A stretch of DNA of 64,000 bases from Subtercola boreus (GCF_003399635.1 NZ_NBXB01000011.1:300352-364351); one strand, 5' to 3'; counted from the first letter of the stretch, positions 7,864-17,059 are shown. Notes: a model not told the origin generated them from the sequence alone. A program made the numbers and translations.

Positions 7864-10353
7864 ATGTCAGTGAACCCCAGTCCAGTGAACCCCAGGCCAG
7901 AGAACCCCAGGCCAGAGCACCGCGGGAACACGGCCCCCCGCACCTCCCCGACCTCCCGCGGCTCGGAGATCGGCCGCGCCGTGGGCACGAAAATCGGCGC
8001 CGCCGTCGGCCTCGTCGGCCTCAGTGCGATCGCCGGCCTGCTCGTGACCGCCATGGTCACGCCGGTGGTCGCCGTCGCGGGGGTGGGCGCGACCAGCACG
8101 CTGGGGGTGTTCGCGAGCCTGCCCGACTACATCCGGCCCGACCAGCTTCCGCAGAAGAGCAACATCTACGCGGTCGACGGCACCGGGGCGAACGTGCTGC
8201 TCGCCTCCGTCTTCGAGCAGGACAGGGAGGAGGTCGCCTGGACCCAGATCTCCCCGTTCGCGAAGGATGCCGTGGTCTCCACCGAGGATCCGCGCTTCTA
8301 CCAGCACGGCGGCGTCGACGCGGCGGCGACCGTGCGAGCGGCGCTCGGCAACGCGGCATCCGGCGGCGTCGAATCGGGGGCGTCGACGATCTCGATGCAG
8401 TACGTGAAGAACATCCTGGTGCAGCGCGCGGAGGCGATCACCGACGAGGCCGAGCGTACCCTCGCCTACCAGCAGGCCACGCAGACCTCGATCGACCGCA
8501 AGCTCAAGGAGATGAAGCTCGCGATCGGCCTCGAGAAACAGTTCTCGAAGAGCGACATCCTGCTCGGCTACCTGAACATCGCGAGCTTCGGCGGGGTGAC
8601 GTACGGCATCCAGTCCGCCGCGAAACGCTACTACGGTGTGGATGCCGCGAACCTCAGCCTCGCGCAGGCCGCCAGCCTCATCGCCATCGTGAACGAGCCG
8701 AACGGGTTGCGGCTCGACGACCCCGACAACATCGCCTCGAACCAGGCGCGTCGGGACCTCGACATCCTGCCGGCGATGCTGAAGGCCAACACGATCACCC
8801 AGGCACAGTACGAGGAGGCTCTCGCCACGCCGGTCGCGCCGCAGATCACGGAGGTGTCGACCGGATGCTCGACCGCCAACAGCCTCGGAGCCGGTTTCTT
8901 CTGCGACTATGTCGGCCGCCAGATCGTCAACAAAGCCCTGCTCGGAACAGACGAGGCGGGCGTCGCCAAGAACCTCGACCGCGGCGGTTACGACGTGTAC
9001 ACCACGCTCGATGTGGACCTGCAGACCGCCGCCCACGCGCAGCTCGACGAATACGTTCCGCGCTCGAGCGGCACGCTCGACCTCGGGGCCTCGCTGGTGA
9101 CCGTCGAGCCCGGCACCGGCAAGGTGCTCGCGATGGCCCAGAACAAGGAGTACAACACCGACCCCGGCGCGGCGACTCCCGAGAGCACGGCAGTGAACTA
9201 CGGCACCCGGTTCGACGACGGCGGATCAACCGGCTTCCAGGTCGGCTCGACCTACAAGATCTTCACGCTCGCCGAGTGGCTGAAGCAGGGCAACGCTCTG
9301 AACGACCGGGTCAACGGCAATCAGCGCACGTTCACCATCTCGGACTTCGAGAACAGTTGCCAGGGCCCCGGGCCCGGCACCTATTCGTCGAAGAACGACG
9401 GCGGCGGCAACCCGGGCACGATCAGCGTGCTGAGCGCGACCGCGTCGAGTGTGAACAACGCCTACCTGACGATGGCCGAGCGCCTCGACCAGTGCGAGAT
9501 CCGCAAGACCGCTGAGGCGTTCGGGGTGGCGCGGGCCGACGGCGACGAGCTGACCTCGTACCCCTCGGATGTGCTCGGCACCAACGAGATCGCCCCGCTC
9601 GACATGGCGGCGGCGTTCGCTGCCGTCGCCAACGAGGGCGTCTACTGCGCGCCCGTCCCGATCGCCCGCATCGTGGACTCCACGGGCGCCGAGCTCACGC
9701 TCCCGCCGGCCGCCTGCACCCCGGCCGTCTCGCCCGAGATCGCCGCGACCATGGCCTACGCGCTCACCAGCGTCGTCACGAGTGGCACGGCCACGGCATC
9801 CAACCCTCGGAACGGCATCCCGCACTTCGGCAAGACGGGAACCACCAACTCGGAGAAGGACACCTGGTTCGTCGGCTCGACGACCAACCTGACGACGGCG
9901 GTCTGGGTGGGCAACGTGGTCGGTGAGGTGTCGCTTCGCAACACGTCGATCGACGGCACCAACGGGGCCAGCCTCCGGCACCTCGTCTGGCGCGGATACA
10001 TGCTCGCCGCCGACGGCAAGTACGGCGGCGACGCGTTCCCGGCTCCCGACCGCGCCCTGATGCAGGGCGTGCAGGTGTCGATCCCGTCGGTCGTCGGCCA
10101 GTCGTTCTCTGCGGCGCGCGCGGCCATCGAGGGTGCGGGCTTCGAGTTCCAGGACGGTGGATCCACGGCCTCCGACCAGCGTGCCGGCGCCGTCGCGCGC
10201 ACCAACCCCTCGGGTTCGGCGGGCCACGGTTCGACGGTCACGGTCTACACGAGCGACGGCAGCCAGGTGCCGGCCCCCGCGCCGGCCCCCGCCCCCGGCC
10301 AGGCGGCAGCGCCCCGCCCGGGCGCCACGGCGGGCCCAGCCCCCGCCGACTGA
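7864..10353 (+). CDS. Class A penicillin-binding protein (transglycosylase/transpeptidase) with PASTA domain
   Basis: A bifunctional peptidoglycan synthase of 829 aa. A Pro/Asn-rich cytoplasmic tail (residues 1-35, repeats of NPRPENPRPE type) precedes one membrane helix (about 48-75). The GT51 glycosyltransferase has EDPRFYQHGGVD near residue 140 and ASTISMQYVKN near 172. The transpeptidase motifs are STYK (serine near 461), SVNN near 529 and KTGTTN near 657. One PASTA domain follows (about 737-800: VSIPSVVGQSFSAARAAIEGAGF), with a Pro/Ala tail. ATG 7864 is chosen because it begins the repeat-rich tail typical of actinobacterial PonA-like proteins; upstream sequence in frame is low complexity. 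Confidence 0.94.
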   Translation: MSVNPSPVNPRPENPRPEHRGNTAPRTSPTSRGSEIGRAVGTKIGAAVGLVGLSAIAGLLVTAMVTPVVAVAGVGATSTLGVFASLPDYIRPDQLPQKSNIYAVDGTGANVLLASVFEQDREEVAWTQISPFAKDAVVSTEDPRFYQHGGVDAAATVRAALGNAASGGVESGASTISMQYVKNILVQRAEAITDEAERTLAYQQATQTSIDRKLKEMKLAIGLEKQFSKSDILLGYLNIASFGGVTYGIQSAAKRYYGVDAANLSLAQAASLIAIVNEPNGLRLDDPDNIASNQARRDLDILPAMLKANTITQAQYEEALATPVAPQITEVSTGCSTANSLGAGFFCDYVGRQIVNKALLGTDEAGVAKNLDRGGYDVYTTLDVDLQTAAHAQLDEYVPRSSGTLDLGASLVTVEPGTGKVLAMAQNKEYNTDPGAATPESTAVNYGTRFDDGGSTGFQVGSTYKIFTLAEWLKQGNALNDRVNGNQRTFTISDFENSCQGPGPGTYSSKNDGGGNPGTISVLSATASSVNNAYLTMAERLDQCEIRKTAEAFGVARADGDELTSYPSDVLGTNEIAPLDMAAAFAAVANEGVYCAPVPIARIVDSTGAELTLPPAACTPAVSPEIAATMAYALTSVVTSGTATASNPRNGIPHFGKTGTTNSEKDTWFVGSTTNLTTAVWVGNVVGEVSLRNTSIDGTNGASLRHLVWRGYMLAADGKYGGDAFPAPDRALMQGVQVSIPSVVGQSFSAARAAIEGAGFEFQDGGSTASDQRAGAVARTNPSGSAGHGSTVTVYTSDGSQVPAPAPAPAPGQAAAPRPGATAGPAPAD

Positions 10354-10405
10354 CGCCGACGTGCACCGCCCGGCGCACGGATCTCGCAAACTGCGTGCAG
10401 AATAG

Positions 10406-10434
10406 TTGTGCATAGGAAGTGTGCATGCGATACT
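10406..10434 (+). promoter_or_regulatory. Putative SigA-type promoter giving a leaderless mRNA, with direct repeat
   Basis: A TTGTGC (10406-10411) and a GATACT (10429-10434) are separated by exactly 17 bp. The -10 box ends 6 nt before the ATG at 10441, so transcription would start at or next to the A of the start codon. A direct repeat TGTGCAT occurs at 10407-10413 and 10420-10426, overlapping the -35 and spacer, where the ArsR-type product could bind to repress itself. The promoter is inferred from sequence only. Confidence 0.5.
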
Positions 10435-10440
10435 CGGGGC

Positions 10441-11028
10441 ATGACGCCTGAAGCCCCGTACACCGGCATGCAGCTCGACGAGCGGGCGGTGCGGGTGCTC
10501 GCGCATCCGCTCCGCTCGCGGATCCTCGGGCGCCTGCGCGTCGACGGGCCGCTCACCGCGACCGAGCTGGCGGGCATCCTCACGACCAACACGGGCGCCA
10601 CGAGCTACCATCTCCGCGCGCTCGAGTCGGTCGGACTGGTCGCCGACACCGGGGAGGGCGCGGGCCGGAGGCGGCTCTGGCGGGCATCCACCGACTTCCA
10701 CAGCTGGAACAACTCCGATTTCGAGGGGAATGAGGATGCCCGCACAGCTCTCGGCTGGCTGCAGCGCGACTACGTGCGCCAGTTCGCGGCCCGGGCTGAG
10801 CAGTGGCTCGATGCCTCTGAGGGCTGGCCCGCTGAATGGGTCGACCAGCTGGGCCTTGCCGACACCTTCGTCGAGGCGACGCCCGAGCAGGCTGCCGCGC
10901 TGAAGGCCGACCTCGACGCCCTGTTCGAGCGGTACCGCATGATCGGCCGGGGCGATCCGCGGGCCCGCCGCATTCATCTGCACACGTTCGCGAGCCCCGT
11001 CGACCTGGCGGCTCCGGGCGCGGACTGA
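10441..11028 (+). CDS. ArsR-family winged-helix transcriptional regulator
   Basis: A 195-aa regulator whose N-terminal half is an ArsR/HTH_20 domain: VLAHPLRSRILGRLRVDGPLTATELAGIL, then NTGATSYHLRALESVGLV (recognition helix about residues 52-64) and a wing containing GRRRLW. The C-terminal part (about 90-190) resembles the helical extension of actinobacterial HTH_20 regulators. No clustered Cys ligands for metal are seen, so it is probably not a metal sensor. Its stop overlaps the ATG of the MFS gene (TGATG), so it probably controls that exporter and possibly itself. Confidence 0.92.
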   Translation: MTPEAPYTGMQLDERAVRVLAHPLRSRILGRLRVDGPLTATELAGILTTNTGATSYHLRALESVGLVADTGEGAGRRRLWRASTDFHSWNNSDFEGNEDARTALGWLQRDYVRQFAARAEQWLDASEGWPAEWVDQLGLADTFVEATPEQAAALKADLDALFERYRMIGRGDPRARRIHLHTFASPVDLAAPGAD

Positions 11029-11054
11029 TGGATGCCCGGCTGATGGATGCCCGG
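11025..11054 (+). repeat. 15-bp perfect tandem duplication over the MFS start
   Basis: The unit ctgatggatgcccgg occurs twice in tandem (11025-11039 and 11040-11054). It spans the stop of the ArsR gene and the start of the transporter, creating two in-frame ATG codons (11028 and 11043). Confidence 0.9.
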
Positions 11055-12416
11055 CCGTTGTCGGCTCGGCAGGCCGAACGTAGATTCGTGCTGCTCACCG
11101 CCACGCGCTGGCTGCCGGTCGGAGTCGTCTTCGGACTCACCGTGCTGCTGCCGCTCGAACGCGGGCTCAGTGTGGCCGAGGTCGGGGTGCTGCTCTCGAT
11201 CCAGGGCTTCGTCGTGCTCGGCCTCGAGCTGCCGACCGGCGGGCTCGCCGACACCATCGGACGGCGGCCGCTCCTCATCGTGTCGGGCCTTCTCGCCGTG
11301 GCGTCAACCGGACTGATGGTCGTCGCCAGCGGGTTCGGGATGTTCGCGCTCGCGCTCGCGCTGCAGGGGGTGTTCCGCGCACTCGACTCCGGCCCGCTCG
11401 AGGCCTGGTACGTCGACACGGTGCACGGTCACGACGCAGCGCACGACACAGTGCACGGTCACGACGCAGTGCACGCGGCCGACGGCCGGAACATCGAGCA
11501 CGGCCTCGCCCGCGCCGCCACCACCCTCGGGGTCGCTATCGCAGCGGGCGCCGTCGTCTCGGGGCTGCTGGTCGCGTGGCATCCACTCGGCTCGGGCTCC
11601 GCCCTCGTGCTGCCATTCGTGGTCGCGGGAACCCTGTACGCGGTGCACACCGTGCTGCTCTCCGCGCTAGTGCGCGAACGGCGGCCTGCACGCCCGGATC
11701 GGCCTGAACGCTCCGAGCCGTCTGCACGCCCGGAGCGCTCGCCCGCTCACCCGTTCCGCCGCGATCTCCGCGACGTGCCTCGCACGATCATCCAGAGCGT
11801 CGCCCTCCTCCGCACCCGCCCGGTGCTCCGTTCCCTCGTGCTCGTCGAGGTGTTCTGGAGCGTCGCGATGATCGCGTTCGAGACGCTCACGCCGGTTCAG
11901 CTCTCCGACACGCTGGGCGGTGAGGATGCCGCGGCGGCGGTGTTCGGGCCGGCCTCCGCCGCCGCGTGGGCACTGTTCGCCCTCGGCGCCGTGGTGGCGG
12001 GCCGGACGAGCCGGCGTTTCGGGGTGGTGCCGGTCGCCATCGCCGCGCGCCTCGCCAACGGCGCGTTCGTCGTGCTGATGGGCATCCTGGCCGGCCCTGT
12101 CGGCCTACTGGTCGGATACGGCTTCGCCTACCTGACCCACGGCGCTGCCGGGCCGATGCACAACGCTCTGCTGCACCGCGAGGCGGAGCCGGGCAACCGG
12201 GCTGCTGTGCTGTCGATCAACTCGATGGTGTCGGGGGGCAGCTACAGCCTCGGGCTCCTCGCGCTCGGGCCTCTCGCTTCGGCCACCTCCCCGGCGGTCG
12301 CGTTCATCGTGGCGGGCGCCTTCAGTCTGGTGGGCGCACTGTTCTACTTGCCGGCACGGCGTTCGACTCCACGGCGCGGTTCGGCTGCGACGCGCCAATC
12401 GAAACGCAAGTGCTGA
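11028..12416 (+). CDS. MFS transporter, putative exporter
   Basis: A 462-aa major facilitator protein with about twelve hydrophobic helices. The MFS signature between helices 2 and 3 reads GGLADTIGRRPLL (about residues 67-79). Residues about 130-149 carry a His-rich duplicated insertion (DTVHGHDAAH/DTVHGHDAVH) in an extramembrane loop. A second charged loop about 224-245 is Arg/Pro/Glu-rich. The first ATG (11028) overlaps the regulator's TGA; a second ATG lies 15 nt on because of the tandem duplication. Coupling to the ArsR-type gene suggests regulated efflux, but the substrate cannot be told. Confidence 0.9.
   Translation: MDARLMDARPLSARQAERRFVLLTATRWLPVGVVFGLTVLLPLERGLSVAEVGVLLSIQGFVVLGLELPTGGLADTIGRRPLLIVSGLLAVASTGLMVVASGFGMFALALALQGVFRALDSGPLEAWYVDTVHGHDAAHDTVHGHDAVHAADGRNIEHGLARAATTLGVAIAAGAVVSGLLVAWHPLGSGSALVLPFVVAGTLYAVHTVLLSALVRERRPARPDRPERSEPSARPERSPAHPFRRDLRDVPRTIIQSVALLRTRPVLRSLVLVEVFWSVAMIAFETLTPVQLSDTLGGEDAAAAVFGPASAAAWALFALGAVVAGRTSRRFGVVPVAIAARLANGAFVVLMGILAGPVGLLVGYGFAYLTHGAAGPMHNALLHREAEPGNRAAVLSINSMVSGGSYSLGLLALGPLASATSPAVAFIVAGAFSLVGALFYLPARRSTPRRGSAATRQSKRKC
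11415..11474 (+). repeat. 30-bp imperfect tandem repeat encoding a His-rich loop
   Basis: Two 30-bp units (11415-11444 and 11445-11474) differ at two positions. They encode D-T-V-H-G-H-D-A-[AV]-H twice, a recent in-frame duplication inside the MFS gene. Confidence 0.9.
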
Positions 12417-12447
12417 CCGAAGAAATACAATCGAAATGTCCGAGGCG

Positions 12448-12485
12448 TATAACGGGTAATACAGCACGCACCACAGCACGCACCA
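12448..12485 (+). promoter_or_regulatory. AT-rich leader with possible -10 and a 12-bp tandem repeat upstream of the peptide ABC operon
   Basis: The 110-bp gap before the operon contains the only AT-rich stretch nearby. TATAAC at 12448-12453 could be a -10 element, but no good -35 is seen at 16-18 bp. The unit cagcacgcacca is duplicated in tandem at 12462-12473 and 12474-12485. The Shine-Dalgarno GAGAGG follows at 12513-12518. Confidence 0.3.
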
Positions 12486-12526
12486 CACCATCACATCACC
12501 TGCACTCTGCACGAGAGGTTCTCCCC

Positions 12527-14113
12527 GTGAAACTACCCACCAGGCCCGCCAGGGTCACCGCTCTCGTGGCCATCGGCCTCGCCTCGGTGCTCGCCGTCTC
12601 GGCCTGCACCGACAACTCGGTGTCGACGTCGTCGACGGGCGCCGCCGACAAGACGCTCGTCATCGACAAGTCGTTCGACCTCAAGACGAGTGACCCGGCC
12701 CGGGCGTTCGAACTCACCGGCAGCATCGTCGACAAGGCGATCTACGAGACGGTTCTCGACTTCAACGGCAGCGACGTCACAAAGGTCGTCCCCGGCATCG
12801 CCACGTTCGAGGAGAACGCCGACAACACGGTGCTCACCCTCACAATGGATGGCACCCACACCTTCTCCGACGGCACCCCCGTCACGGCCGACGACATCGT
12901 CTTCTCGCTGCAGCGTGTGCAGGGCATCGCGGGCAACCCGTCGTTCCTGCTCGACGGCGTCACCGTCGCCAAGGTCGACGACAAGACCATCACGCTCACC
13001 AGCGCCACCTCGAACCCGGCCCTGCCGTTCATCCTGCCGAATCCGTCGCTCGGAATCGTGAACTCGAAGGTCCTGAAGGCCAACGGTGGTACGACCGGAG
13101 CGGATGACGCGGCCGAAGCCTTTCTCAACACGACGTCGGCCGGGTCGGGCCCGTACCAGCTCGAGTCGTACGACGTCACGACGAAGGTCGCGTTCGCGCT
13201 GAACCCGAACTACGCAGGCACCAAGCCGGCCTACAGCCGCGTCGTGCTCGAGAACGTCGAAGGCCCCACGCAGAAGATCAACGTGCAGGCCGGTTCGGCT
13301 CAGGTCGCCCTCGACCTGAACGCCGACCAGGTGCAGGGCATGGACAGCTCCGTCAAGGTGCTGAAGAACGCCTCGCCGTACCTGATCTACAGCTGGTACA
13401 ACCAGGACCCGGCCGTCGGTGCCGGTGTCACGGACAATGCCGACTTCGTGAAGGCCGTCCGCCAGGGCATCGACTACAGCAAGCTGCTGTCGATCGCCGG
13501 TGAAGGTTCGACGCAGCCCGGCGGCATGGTTCCGTCGATGTTCCTCGGCGCGATCACGAGCGACCCGGCCAACGTGTTCGACCTCACGGCAGCCAAGGCG
13601 TCGCTGGCGGCATCCGGATACTCGGGCGAGCCGGTCACGTTCTCGTACCCGAACGACATCACGGTCAACGGCCTGCAGATGCAGACCCTCGCCGAGGCCA
13701 TCCAGTCGCAGCTGAAGGATGTCGGCATCACGCTGACGCTCGCTCCGTCGCCGATCTCGACCTTCCTCGACGCGTTCCGCGCGGGCAAGCTCCAGTCGGG
13801 CATCATGTACTGGGGCCCGGACTACCCGGACCCGGCCGACTACCTCGTCTTCAACCCGGGTGAGTCGCTCGGCCTCCGCGCCGGCTGGGCTGCGGGAAGC
13901 GACGCCACCGTCACGGCTGCCGCCGACGCCGCTTCGGCTGCGAGCGGTGACGACGCACGCAAGACCGCATACGAGGCCTGGCAGAACGCCGCGAACGCAA
14001 CGGGACCGTTCATCCCGGTCATCCAGCCCGGGCAGTACGCCGTCACGACCTCGGAGATCAGCACCCTCGATCTCAACCCGGTCTGGACCGTCGACATCGC
14101 CGACATCAAGTAA
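12527..14113 (+). CDS. Peptide/oligopeptide ABC transporter substrate-binding lipoprotein
   Basis: A 528-aa SBP_bac_5 (DppA/OppA) family protein starting at GTG behind GAGAGG. The signal peptide ends in a lipobox LAVSAC with the lipidated cysteine at residue 27. The mature domain includes ETVLDFNGSDVTKVVPGIATF and HTFSDGTPVTADDIVFSLQR (about 106-126), conserved in the family, and FRAGKLQSGIMYWGPDYPDP near 420. It would capture peptides outside the cell for the permease genes that follow. First gene of a five-gene operon, separated from the permease by about 60-85 nt. Confidence 0.95.
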   Translation: MKLPTRPARVTALVAIGLASVLAVSACTDNSVSTSSTGAADKTLVIDKSFDLKTSDPARAFELTGSIVDKAIYETVLDFNGSDVTKVVPGIATFEENADNTVLTLTMDGTHTFSDGTPVTADDIVFSLQRVQGIAGNPSFLLDGVTVAKVDDKTITLTSATSNPALPFILPNPSLGIVNSKVLKANGGTTGADDAAEAFLNTTSAGSGPYQLESYDVTTKVAFALNPNYAGTKPAYSRVVLENVEGPTQKINVQAGSAQVALDLNADQVQGMDSSVKVLKNASPYLIYSWYNQDPAVGAGVTDNADFVKAVRQGIDYSKLLSIAGEGSTQPGGMVPSMFLGAITSDPANVFDLTAAKASLAASGYSGEPVTFSYPNDITVNGLQMQTLAEAIQSQLKDVGITLTLAPSPISTFLDAFRAGKLQSGIMYWGPDYPDPADYLVFNPGESLGLRAGWAAGSDATVTAAADAASAASGDDARKTAYEAWQNAANATGPFIPVIQPGQYAVTTSEISTLDLNPVWTVDIADIK

Positions 14114-14199
14114 CCGCCGAGATCAAATAACCGCCGACACACGCAATCCCCGACACAGTAAGAGAACAGCTCATCAGCACCACAACACCCAGCGCCCAG

Positions 14200-15252
14200 G
14201 TGCTGGTCACGCTCCGTCGTGGCCCGCGCCTGGGGCCGCTGGCCCGCTACATCCTGATCCGGTTCGGCATCAGCGTCCTGCTCATCTTCGGCGTCACGCT
14301 GGTGACGTTCACGCTCGCCAACCTCGTGCCCGCCGACCCGGCGCAGGCCGCGCTCGGTGAGCGCGCGGCATCCGATCCGGCGATCGTGGCCGCATTCCGC
14401 GAGGCGCAGGGGCTCGACAAGCCGGTCGTCACGCAGTACCTCGTCTACATCGGGCACCTCTTCCAGGGCAACCTCGGCACGTCGACGCAGTCACACAACC
14501 CGGTCACCCAGGATCTTTCGGTCGCCTTCCCGGCGACCGCGGAGCTTGCGCTGTTCGTCATCGTCTTCTCGATCATCATCGGTGTGGGGCTCGGAACGTG
14601 GGCAGCCCTTCGGCAGAACCGTTTCGTCGACCAGCTCTTCCGGGTGGTGAGCCTGATCGGCATCTCGATTCCGACGTTCTGGCTCGCGCTCGCCGCGTTC
14701 TACGTCTTCTTCTACCAACTGCACTGGGCGCCGGGAACCGGCCGTCTCAGCGCCTCGCTCCAGGCGCCGCCGAAGGTCACCGGCCTGTACACGATCGACG
14801 CGCTGGTCGCCGGCCAGTACACGACGTTCTGGAATGCGCTCTCGCACCTGATCCTGCCGGGGCTCGTGCTCGTGCTCTTCACGGTCGGCCTCCTCGTGCG
14901 GTTCTCCCGCTCGGCGGTGCTCGACGTTCTGAACCAGGAGTACGTGCTCGCCGCCCGGGCCAAGGGGCTGAGTCCGGCGGGCGTGATCTTCCGCTATGTG
15001 CTCCGCGGGGCATCCCTGCCGATCCTCACGATCGTGGGCCTCGCCTTCGGCTCGCTGCTCTCGGGCACGGTGCTCACCGAGCAGGTGTTCGGCTGGGGCG
15101 GCATCGGCCAGTACGCCTACAAGTCGGCGACGACTCTGGATCTGCCCGCCGTCATGGGCGTCGGGCTCGTGGTCGGTGTCGTGTACATTCTGACCAACTT
15201 CATCATCGACGTCGTCTACGGCGTCATCGACCCCCGGGTGCGTGTGCAATGA
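14200..15252 (+). CDS. Dpp/Opp-type ABC transporter permease (DppB-like)
   Basis: A 350-aa inner-membrane permease with six main helices. The N-terminal region ARYILIRFGISVLLIFGVTLVTFTLANLVPADP is typical of DppB, and the EAA-loop equivalent is EYVLAARAKGLSPAGVIFRYV near residue 248. The start used is GTG 14200, but homologous proteins usually start a few residues earlier. The in-frame sequence from 14173 would read x-STTTPSAQ, where codon 14173 is ATC rather than ATG, just after AAGAGAACAG. The natural start is therefore uncertain. Its TGA overlaps the ATG of the second permease. Confidence 0.93.
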   Translation: MLVTLRRGPRLGPLARYILIRFGISVLLIFGVTLVTFTLANLVPADPAQAALGERAASDPAIVAAFREAQGLDKPVVTQYLVYIGHLFQGNLGTSTQSHNPVTQDLSVAFPATAELALFVIVFSIIIGVGLGTWAALRQNRFVDQLFRVVSLIGISIPTFWLALAAFYVFFYQLHWAPGTGRLSASLQAPPKVTGLYTIDALVAGQYTTFWNALSHLILPGLVLVLFTVGLLVRFSRSAVLDVLNQEYVLAARAKGLSPAGVIFRYVLRGASLPILTIVGLAFGSLLSGTVLTEQVFGWGGIGQYAYKSATTLDLPAVMGVGLVVGVVYILTNFIIDVVYGVIDPRVRVQ

Positions 15253-16193
15253 CCAGCCCTGACCTTCGAGATCCCGCCCTTCGAGATCCAGCTCTGGATG
15301 CTCCCACCGCCGGTGCCGCGACGCGCCTCCGTTTCGCGGCCGTCCGCTCCAGGCTCCGCCTGCCCTCTGCCTATCGCCGGCCGATGGCGATCGTCGGTTT
15401 CACGATCATCGCGCTCTGGTTCATCGTCGCGATCTTCGTGCCGTGGATCGCGCCCTTCGATCCGCTCGCCCAGCAGTTCGACAGGCTGCAGCCGCCCGGG
15501 CCGGTCAACTGGTTCGGCACGGACTCGCTCGGCCGCGATGTGCTCAGCCGCACCCTCTACGGAGCCCGGATCTCGCTGCCGCTGGCACTCATCCTCGTCG
15601 TTGCGTCGGCCATCATCGGGTCCGTGCTCGGCGCCATCGCGGGGTACTTCGGCCGCGCTGTCGATGAGGTCATCATGCGGGTCGCAGACCTGGTGTTCGC
15701 GTTTCCCACGATCATCCTGGCCATGATCGTGACGGCCGCCCTCGGGCCGAGCCTCACGAATGCGGTAATCGCGCTGCTGTTCGTGTCGTGGCCGAGCTAC
15801 GCCCGCGTGATGCGGTCGATGGTGCTCGGGGCGCGCTCGCGCGAATACGTGGTCGCCGGGCGGCTGCTCGGGTTCAGCCCGTTCCGGTCGTTGCAGCGCG
15901 ACATCCTGCCGAACGTCGCGGCGCCCGTGCTGGTGCTCGCGACGCTCGACTTCGGCAACGCCATCCTGCTGCTGTCGGGGCTGTCGTTCCTCGGGCTCGG
16001 GGCGACGCCGCCGACTCCAGAGTGGGGCGCGATGGTCGCCGACGGCGTGCAGAACTTCAGCGACTGGTGGCTTGCAGCCTTTCCCGGGCTCGCGATCTTC
16101 ACCGTTGTCGTCGCGTTCAATCTCGTGGGCGACGCGCTCCGCGATTCGCTCGACCCGCGCACCGCGGGCGCTGTGCAGGGGGTGAAGATTTGA
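15249..16193 (+). CDS. Dpp/Opp-type ABC transporter permease (DppC-like)
   Basis: A 314-aa permease. A short repetitive tail (LRDPALRDPALDAP) precedes the N-terminal OppC_N helix (PMAIVGFTIIALWFIVAIFVP). The GTDSLGRDVLSRTLYGARISL motif (about 91-111) is diagnostic for DppC/OppC, and the EAA loop is EYVVAGRLLGFSPFRSLQRDILP. The start overlaps the previous stop by ATGA and the stop overlaps the TTG of the ATPase gene. It forms the pore with the preceding permease. Confidence 0.95.
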   Translation: MTSPDLRDPALRDPALDAPTAGAATRLRFAAVRSRLRLPSAYRRPMAIVGFTIIALWFIVAIFVPWIAPFDPLAQQFDRLQPPGPVNWFGTDSLGRDVLSRTLYGARISLPLALILVVASAIIGSVLGAIAGYFGRAVDEVIMRVADLVFAFPTIILAMIVTAALGPSLTNAVIALLFVSWPSYARVMRSMVLGARSREYVVAGRLLGFSPFRSLQRDILPNVAAPVLVLATLDFGNAILLLSGLSFLGLGATPPTPEWGAMVADGVQNFSDWWLAAFPGLAIFTVVVAFNLVGDALRDSLDPRTAGAVQGVKI

Positions 16194-17059
16194 GCGACAC
16201 CACGCCGCACGGGCTCAGCCTCCGCGGCCTGACCCTCGAACTCGGCTCGAAGGGGTCTGCCACGCAGATCCTCCGCGGAATCGACCTCGACATTCCGGCC
16301 GGCTCGATCACGGGGCTTGCCGGTGAGTCGGGTTCGGGCAAGACGATGACGGGCCTCGCGATCTGCGGACTGCAGCCGGCCGGATCCCGTCTCGGCGGCA
16401 CCATCTCCTACACAGGTCCCCGCGGCTCGGCACCGAACCTGCTCGCGCTGAAGCCGCGGGCGATGAACGCGCTCCGGGGTCGCGAGATCGCGATGATCTT
16501 CCAGGACCCGACAGCGAGCCTGCACCCGATGATCACCATCGAGGCGCAACTCACCGACGGGATGCGGCACCACCTCCACGTTTCGCGGTCGGAGGCGCGC
16601 ACGCGGGCTCTTGCGCTGCTGTCCCGTGTCCGTGTTCCCGACCCGGAGACGGCGCTGAAGAAGTACCCGCACCAGTTCTCGGGTGGACAGCTGCAGCGCA
16701 TCGCGATCGCCATCGCCCTGGCCTCGGAGCCCAGCGTGCTCATCGCGGACGAACCCACGACGGCGCTCGACGTGACCGTACAGGCGGGCATCCTTCGCCT
16801 GCTGCGGGAACTCTGCGACACCCTCGACCTCGCGATCCTGCTGGTGACGCACGACCTCGGCGTGATGAGCGCACTCGCCGACACCGTGACCGTGATGCGG
16901 TACGGCGAGGTCGTGGAGCACGGCTCGCGCTACCAGGTGATCCGCGAGCCGCAGAGCGCGTACACGAAGTCGCTCATCGATGCGCTCCCGCACCCGCCGG
17001 CTGCTGTTCCGGATGCCGCAGCCGCAGCCGCACCCGTTCTCGGAAAGGACGCCCTCTGA
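16190..17059 (+). CDS. Peptide ABC transporter ATP-binding protein (DppD-like)
   Basis: A 289-aa ATPase starting at TTG 16190, overlapping the DppC-like stop. Walker A is GESGSGKT (about residues 45-52), the Q-loop lies in IFQDPTASLHP, the signature is FSGGQLQRIAIA, and Walker B is VLIADEPTTALD followed by the H-loop VTHDLG. The C-terminus is Ala-rich and lacks the cysteine cluster of [4Fe-4S] DppD proteins. It energises transport together with the next gene, which it overlaps by 1 nt. Confidence 0.95.
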   Translation: MSDTTPHGLSLRGLTLELGSKGSATQILRGIDLDIPAGSITGLAGESGSGKTMTGLAICGLQPAGSRLGGTISYTGPRGSAPNLLALKPRAMNALRGREIAMIFQDPTASLHPMITIEAQLTDGMRHHLHVSRSEARTRALALLSRVRVPDPETALKKYPHQFSGGQLQRIAIAIALASEPSVLIADEPTTALDVTVQAGILRLLRELCDTLDLAILLVTHDLGVMSALADTVTVMRYGEVVEHGSRYQVIREPQSAYTKSLIDALPHPPAAVPDAAAAAAPVLGKDAL

